10,662 bases of DNA from an uncultured Chryseolinea sp. (GTDB taxonomy: Bacteria; Bacteroidota; Bacteroidia; Cytophagales; Cyclobacteriaceae), in assembly GCA_946478915.1 (NCBI GenBank), contig CAMLER010000111.1, positions 1 through 10,662 of the forward strand, written 5' to 3'. The position numbers were made by a program, and so were the translations under genes. This document shows positions 7,533 to 10,662 of this stretch, one piece after another. Within the stretch, counting starts at the first letter, position 1, and each line of letters starts with the position of its first letter. The notes under the pieces were generated by a model that ran no database searches, had not been told where the DNA came from, and saw only the letters and a program-made list of their open reading frames with translations.

Positions 7533-8831
7533 TTAGATATTTAGCCAGCCGATAATGCCCTTCTGCGTACGCACGAATTTAAATTTTTCAAAAGTTGCAA
7601 GCAATTCGACGGTTCCTGATTCAAGATGTTGCAGCGGAATGGCGTCATCACCGGCTTTCGACAACACCGTAGCTGAATCCTTAATCTGCAGGTTGGTTCC
7701 GCGTGTTATGGGCAAAATTTTTGTCTTGGCAACAAATCCCTTGCGGCCGTCTGGAAGATGTACGCGATACCAGCTGTCGCTGAGTGCCACAATTTGCAGA
7801 TAGGTTTCCTTTGTTAACATAGTGATGTCGTTGTACCGCTGACCCGGACCAGATTTCAGAGGTATTTTCTTAGCAGCGACCTTATAGTCAAATTCCCTGA
7901 TCGTAGTATCCCAGGGTGTAGCCTCAACCCGATCACCTAACGTTTGAATAAAATGAACTGGATCAAAACTAGCGTGCTGGTAGATACCAAAGTGAAGATG
8001 AGGCGGCGTTCGTCGGGCGTTTCCAGTGTTACCCACCGTTCCGAGGGTATCCCCTTTTTTGACTACTGTTCCAGCCATAACTAACTGTTTATCCAGATGA
8101 GCGAAGTAATAGGAATGACCTCTCTTTTGATCCCGCATCCAAATGACATTTCCGCCGAGTTTTCCCGTGCCTACCCTGGTAACCATTCCAGGTGTTGGGG
8201 CTACCACCGGAGTGCCTTTCGGCGCAAAAATATCGACGCCTTCGTGCGTTCGTTTACCACCATCGCGCGAGTCTCCGTAAAAGCTTTTAATGGATTTGTT
8301 CGTTGCCCCGGAAACCGGATTGAGGAGAACCGGCGTTAATGAAATCGAAATAGAGTAATTCGTAGTAACTAGCAACTCCGGTTGCAGTCTGACAATACAT
8401 TGGGCGTCCGAGTCAAATTCATATGTAACGCTTAGGGTAGAGTCGCCATGGGCTACGGGCCGCCAACCATCTTTTTTCAACATAAAGAGATCCAGAAAAA
8501 GGCGGGAAGCGTCCCTTCCGATTCTGTTTCCTTCAACTGTCAATACCTGGCCCCTGCGTGCCTCAAATCGATATGACCTGGCAGCCGGCTGACTAGCAAG
8601 AAAATAACCGGATTCGGCGAACGGCAATTCCATTTGCGTGGAATCGGTTAATGCATCGTTGCCAGCCTGTAACCATTGGCGTGCCATGGCAGATTTATCA
8701 AGGTCAGCCCGTTGAAGCGACTGTACATAATTTTCATAGGGAAAGGATTTCAGGGCAGCGTTTTTTAATGGATTTACACCGTTGCAACCCCACAATATGC
8801 TTGCGAAAGCTAAGATGGCCAGTCTCTTCAT
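7533..8831 (-). CDS. M23 family peptidase lipoprotein with SH3-like domains
   Basis: This 432-residue lipoprotein is predicted to cut peptidoglycan cross-bridges or peptides (LytM/lysostaphin type). The ATG at 8831 is preferred over a GTG at 8840: it opens directly with MKRLAILAFASILWGC, a lipoprotein signal with Cys16 as the lipidation site. Residues 72-168 look like a beta-sandwich similar to bacterial pre-peptidase (PPC) domains. Residues 183-295 hold the M23 core: His196 and Asp200 in HEGVD and His280 in HLHFG are the zinc ligands, with His245 (YFAHLD) and His278 as catalytic histidines, so the site is complete. Residues about 319-373 form an SH3-like domain (KSGPGQRYN, SWYRV, GFVAK), and 380-432 look like a second, diverged one (GTVELLA to GIIGWLNI). 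Many M23 lipoproteins of this phylum act in wall remodelling at the outer membrane. No clear promoter was found in the 85-base gap upstream. Confidence 0.9.
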   Translation of the reverse strand: MKRLAILAFASILWGCNGVNPLKNAALKSFPYENYVQSLQRADLDKSAMARQWLQAGNDALTDSTQMELPFAESGYFLASQPAARSYRFEARRGQVLTVEGNRIGRDASRLFLDLFMLKKDGWRPVAHGDSTLSVTYEFDSDAQCIVRLQPELLVTTNYSISISLTPVLLNPVSGATNKSIKSFYGDSRDGGKRTHEGVDIFAPKGTPVVAPTPGMVTRVGTGKLGGNVIWMRDQKRGHSYYFAHLDKQLVMAGTVVKKGDTLGTVGNTGNARRTPPHLHFGIYQHASFDPVHFIQTLGDRVEATPWDTTIREFDYKVAAKKIPLKSGPGQRYNDITMLTKETYLQIVALSDSWYRVHLPDGRKGFVAKTKILPITRGTNLQIKDSATVLSKAGDDAIPLQHLESGTVELLATFEKFKFVRTQKGIIGWLNI

Positions 8832-8916
8832 GTTAGGCACAACGCCCGACTACATTTTTTAGTTTAACGCGTAGTGAAAATCGGGAATCATTCATTGGAA
8901 AATAGCCGCTTGAGAA

Positions 8917-9066
8917 CTAACGCACAGCGATCGGGTTGGATTTGTGGATGGAATGGAGGGGAAATGCATCACGAAAAGTCTTTCGATCAACATTTGACCG
9001 AAAGAACACCAAAATTGTGAGTAGTCCCACGATTATTCCAAGAATCAAAATAAAATTTCTATTCAT
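8917..9066 (-). CDS. Small single-helix membrane protein (49 residues)
   Basis: The ATG at 9066 opens MNRNFILILGIIVGLLTILVFF, one clear membrane helix (about residues 4-22), followed by a basic, polar tail (RSNVDRKTFRD to PIAVR) and a TAG stop. The frame extends upstream to 9123, but those extra 19 residues are not hydrophobic and would bury the signal-anchor-like N-terminus, so the shorter form is preferred. It lies 85 bases before the M23 gene in the same direction and could share its transcript. A weak -7-like GACCTTTG lies on minus at 9089-9082, without a spaced -33 box. No function is recognised. The size and the hydrophobic helix make it a plausible but unproven gene. Confidence 0.5.
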   Translation of the reverse strand: MNRNFILILGIIVGLLTILVFFRSNVDRKTFRDAFPLHSIHKSNPIAVR

Positions 9067-9100
9067 GTTTGCCAGAGTATCCAAAGGTCTTATACCCCAG

Positions 9101-9116
9101 TGACACCCTTGTGTCA
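9101..9116. promoter_or_regulatory. 16-base palindrome with 4-base centre
   Basis: TGACAC (9101-9106) and GTGTCA (9111-9116) are exact reverse complements around CCTT. The site is 35 bases upstream of the ATG of the 49-residue protein. A T8 run follows at 9136-9143, too far away for a standard terminator, and no plus-strand gene ends here. An operator for a dimeric regulator is possible; the evidence is symmetry and position only. Confidence 0.3.
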
Positions 9117-9204
9117 GCAGCAAAACCAGCCATGATTTTTTTTATTGGGATACTGACAAACCTTGAGTAAACGGACTTTCAACAGCTGATTTTTAGTGCA
9201 ATGC

Positions 9205-9233
9205 TTTGGATAATTTAAAATTATGTACCTTGA
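9205..9233 (+). promoter_or_regulatory. Candidate promoter for the response regulator gene
   Basis: TTTG (9205-9208) is an exact -33 box. It is followed after 17 bases by TACCTTGA (9226-9233), a variant of the TAnnTTTG -7 box. Transcription would begin near 9239, giving a leader of about 140 bases before the response regulator ATG at 9377. That is long for this window; the leader holds a 30-codon ORF at 9255-9347 whose reality is uncertain. Confidence 0.45.
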
Positions 9234-9376
9234 TTTGGGCTGACCTGTTATCTGATGTCCGTGGCAAGAATAGCTGGGCACAACAGACAATTCGCCGGAA
9301 TAATAGGAACTACGCTGCAGGCCTCATCCTGGAATAATGGCACCTAAATTAATTATTCATACTATTTTATGACGGC

Positions 9377-9760
9377 ATGGTAGTTCTTTGCATCGACGAC
9401 GATCCGGACGACACTGATTTTTTTGGCGAAGCCTTGAAGCTCGTAAATCCGGAAGCCCAATGCTTCACGGCAAACGACGGGTTGACAGCCCTTAAACTGC
9501 TTCGGTCAGGGCCTGCACCTGATATTATCTTTCTTGATATTAATATGCCGCGCATGAGCGGTCGCGAGCTTCTGGTTCAAATCAAAAAGAATTATAAATG
9601 GAGTCAGATTCCAATCATTATCTATTCAACCGCCATTGTTCCGCGCGACGAAGATGACTATAAGAAACTGGGTGCACACGATGTTGTGAAAAAGCACGCA
9701 CAGTTTGATGATTTATGTAATGCATTGAAAGTCATCCTTAAAAAAATCGCAGTACCCTGA
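9377..9760 (+). CDS. Single-domain response regulator (CheY-like)
   Basis: This 127-residue protein is one receiver domain with no output domain. Asp7-Asp8-Asp9 supply the acidic pocket; Asp54 in IFLDINMP is the phosphate acceptor; Ser84 in IIIYSTA matches the switch Thr/Ser; Lys105 matches the conserved lysine. Unusually, Lys105 is followed by Lys106 (DVVKKHAQF) where most receivers have Pro. It would pass phosphate to, or bind, another protein, as CheY and phosphorelay proteins do. Its kinase is not identified. The TPR sensor candidate starts 294 bases downstream on the same strand, and the left-edge coiled-coil protein is far away. The ATG at 9377 gives the usual N-terminus for the family; no Shine-Dalgarno sequence is seen. 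No clear terminator follows it. Confidence 0.93.
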   Translation: MVVLCIDDDPDDTDFFGEALKLVNPEAQCFTANDGLTALKLLRSGPAPDIIFLDINMPRMSGRELLVQIKKNYKWSQIPIIIYSTAIVPRDEDDYKKLGAHDVVKKHAQFDDLCNALKVILKKIAVP

Positions 9761-10054
9761 CCCAATTCCGTTTTTATTACATCTTTTCTAAGGCTTATTT
9801 TCAGCCGCGAAGACGAACATTTCTTGCAGTTAGATTAAGTGTTCAGATTGTACTTCATAGTTGCCGTGTTGTATCGATTGAAAAAGGACTTCTTAGGACC
9901 TGGGACTTGTCAAAAAGATCACGAGGATACCAACGATCGCCAGGCTAAATAAAAAAGTTTTATATAACAGGAAAAACCATGCAAATGCTAGATCATGAAG
10001 ACTTATTGAAGCAATCGGGTGATGAGAAATCCTAGTTTTGAGTAAATATCCAGA
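9761..10054. other. 294-base gap between response regulator and TPR gene
   Basis: There is no convincing gene here. A weak stem GGCT/AGCC (9792-9795 and 9803-9806) follows the response regulator but has no T-run. An 18-codon ORF (9979-10035, MQMLDHEDLLKQSGDEKS) has an AGGA before its ATG but nothing else in favour. A minus-strand open frame ending at 9893 encodes hydrophobic residues but has no start codon. The right end carries the promoter described separately. Confidence 0.4.
10033..10040 (+). promoter_or_regulatory. -7 box for the TPR gene
   Basis: TAGTTTTG matches the TAnnTTTG box exactly and ends 14 bases before the ATG at 10055, which would give a very short leader. The best -33 candidate is ATTG at 10005-10008, a spacing of 24 bases, slightly longer than usual. 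The -7 match is strong but the -33 element is weak. Confidence 0.4.
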
Positions 10055-10662
10055 ATGATCTTTCGGTTCCCTGCATGGAAAGAATGGGCTTCTATTTTTG
10101 CCTTAACGTTGTGTTCCATTTTATGTACTTCCCCGGTTTCTGCTACTGACCTCAGCATCAACTACTACATTGAACAGCTTGAAAGAAGCCAATCACCAGC
10201 GGAATTTAACTCGCGTTTCAATGATTTCATTGTCGAATACAAATCCGGGAACGTAGCGCCATATACTGAAACGGAAGTTATGGCTCTTCTCACGATCGCG
10301 AGAAGCAAACCTTTTGCTGAGTCTTTGTTGCCATCGGTTTATAACTGGGCACTGACAGTATTTGGCGATGGGCGAATGGATGCAGCGTTGACATACTTCA
10401 TGGAGAGCGCGGAGTTTTACAAAGCAAAGAACAAAAAGTTCGCCCAGGCTATGAGTTATTTCGAGATAGCCATGATCCATCACAAGGCAAAAAATCTGGA
10501 AGAAGCCAAAATGTATTATGGAAAAACGCTTGAGCTGGGAAAAGATTCGGTGGACGTTCGCACGCGCATCAATTGTTACAATGGCTATGCTCTAATTTAC
10601 AATGATCAGAACCAGCTTGATTCTGCTTTGATGGCTTTCCGACGAGCATATCGATTTGCCGA
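10055..10662 (+). CDS. N-terminal part of an exported TPR protein, probably a sensor kinase or regulator (partial)
   Basis: The frame opens at ATG 10055 and runs 202 codons without a stop to the window edge. Residues 1-30 are a Sec-type signal peptide (ASIFALTLCSILCTSPVSA, cleavage near Ala30), so the next part is periplasmic. Residues about 93-126, 130-163 and 171-202 are three helical repeats of TPR type, with spaced Ala, Tyr and Leu and phrases such as YFEIAMIHHKAKNLEEA and NGYALIYNDQNQLDSA. In Bacteroidota, a signal peptide plus TPR array is commonly followed by one membrane helix and either a histidine kinase or a LuxR-type DNA-binding domain; that part lies beyond the edge, so the output is not visible. 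The neighbouring CheY-like gene makes a kinase attractive but does not prove it. Confidence 0.78.
   Translation, partial: MIFRFPAWKEWASIFALTLCSILCTSPVSATDLSINYYIEQLERSQSPAEFNSRFNDFIVEYKSGNVAPYTETEVMALLTIARSKPFAESLLPSVYNWALTVFGDGRMDAALTYFMESAEFYKAKNKKFAQAMSYFEIAMIHHKAKNLEEAKMYYGKTLELGKDSVDVRTRINCYNGYALIYNDQNQLDSALMAFRRAYRFA

Noticed and set aside
8838..8840. GTG at 8840 as start of the M23 lipoprotein.
   Set aside because: The ATG three codons later begins a standard lipoprotein signal (MKRLAIL), so the shorter form fits better.
9067..9123. Longer form of the 49-residue protein starting at 9123.
   Set aside because: The extra 19 residues are not signal-like, would place the membrane helix internally, and overlap the palindrome.
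9979..10035. An 18-codon plus-strand ORF with AGGA before its ATG.
   Set aside because: Very short, no recognisable sequence, and its stop codon overlaps the -7 box of the next gene.
9893..10054. A minus-strand open frame encoding hydrophobic residues (AFAWFFLLYKTFLF, IVGILVIFL), resembling a small membrane protein.
   Set aside because: About 60 codons are open but there is no ATG, GTG or TTG before the hydrophobic part, and the frame runs into the promoter and start of the TPR gene.

Overview
The window looks like chromosomal DNA from a member of the Bacteroidota, probably a free-living Cytophagales- or Chitinophagales-type organism. The evidence is as follows. Most starts lack a Shine-Dalgarno sequence. 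Several upstream regions carry the Bacteroidota -7 box TAnnTTTG, with two exact copies (7356-7363 minus, 10033-10040 plus). The left-edge gene ends in the EEMRQNMEEL-type coiled coil common in sensory proteins of this phylum. The gene content (periplasmic GH2 hydrolase, linoleoyl-CoA-type desaturase, lone CheY-like regulator, TPR-type sensor) also fits. No tRNA, rRNA, transposon, CRISPR array or prophage gene was seen.

Layout. 1-136: the tail of a coiled-coil sensory protein on plus. 145-1431 (minus): a Tat-exported class V PLP enzyme whose stop lies 8 bases from the preceding stop. 1639-2229 (minus): an unrecognised membrane-anchored protein. 2491-3573 (plus): a three-histidine-box fatty acid desaturase, divergent from the previous gene. 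3660-7293 (minus): a two-gene unit transcribed as a secreted GH2 glycosidase followed, 4 bases after its stop, by a GT2 glycosyltransferase. It has a good promoter and a hairpin at the predicted 5' end of the mRNA. 7533-8831 (minus): an M23 peptidase lipoprotein with a PPC-like N-terminal domain and two SH3-like C-terminal domains. 8917-9066 (minus): a 49-residue one-helix membrane protein. 9377-9760 (plus): a single-domain response regulator with its own promoter. 10055 to the edge (plus): the start of an exported TPR protein, probably a sensor kinase or regulator.

How the genes work together. Most entries concern the cell envelope and its surroundings: glycoside cleavage, glycan synthesis, peptidoglycan cutting, membrane lipid unsaturation and an exported PLP enzyme. 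The right end and the left edge carry signal transduction genes. Only the GH2-GT2 pair has sequence evidence for co-expression; the other groupings are by proximity. I did not find a convincing new multi-gene system. The more unusual points are the GH2-GT2 coupling with its 5' hairpin, the exported PLP enzyme, the lysine in place of proline in the response regulator, and several small ORFs and palindromes in the gaps.
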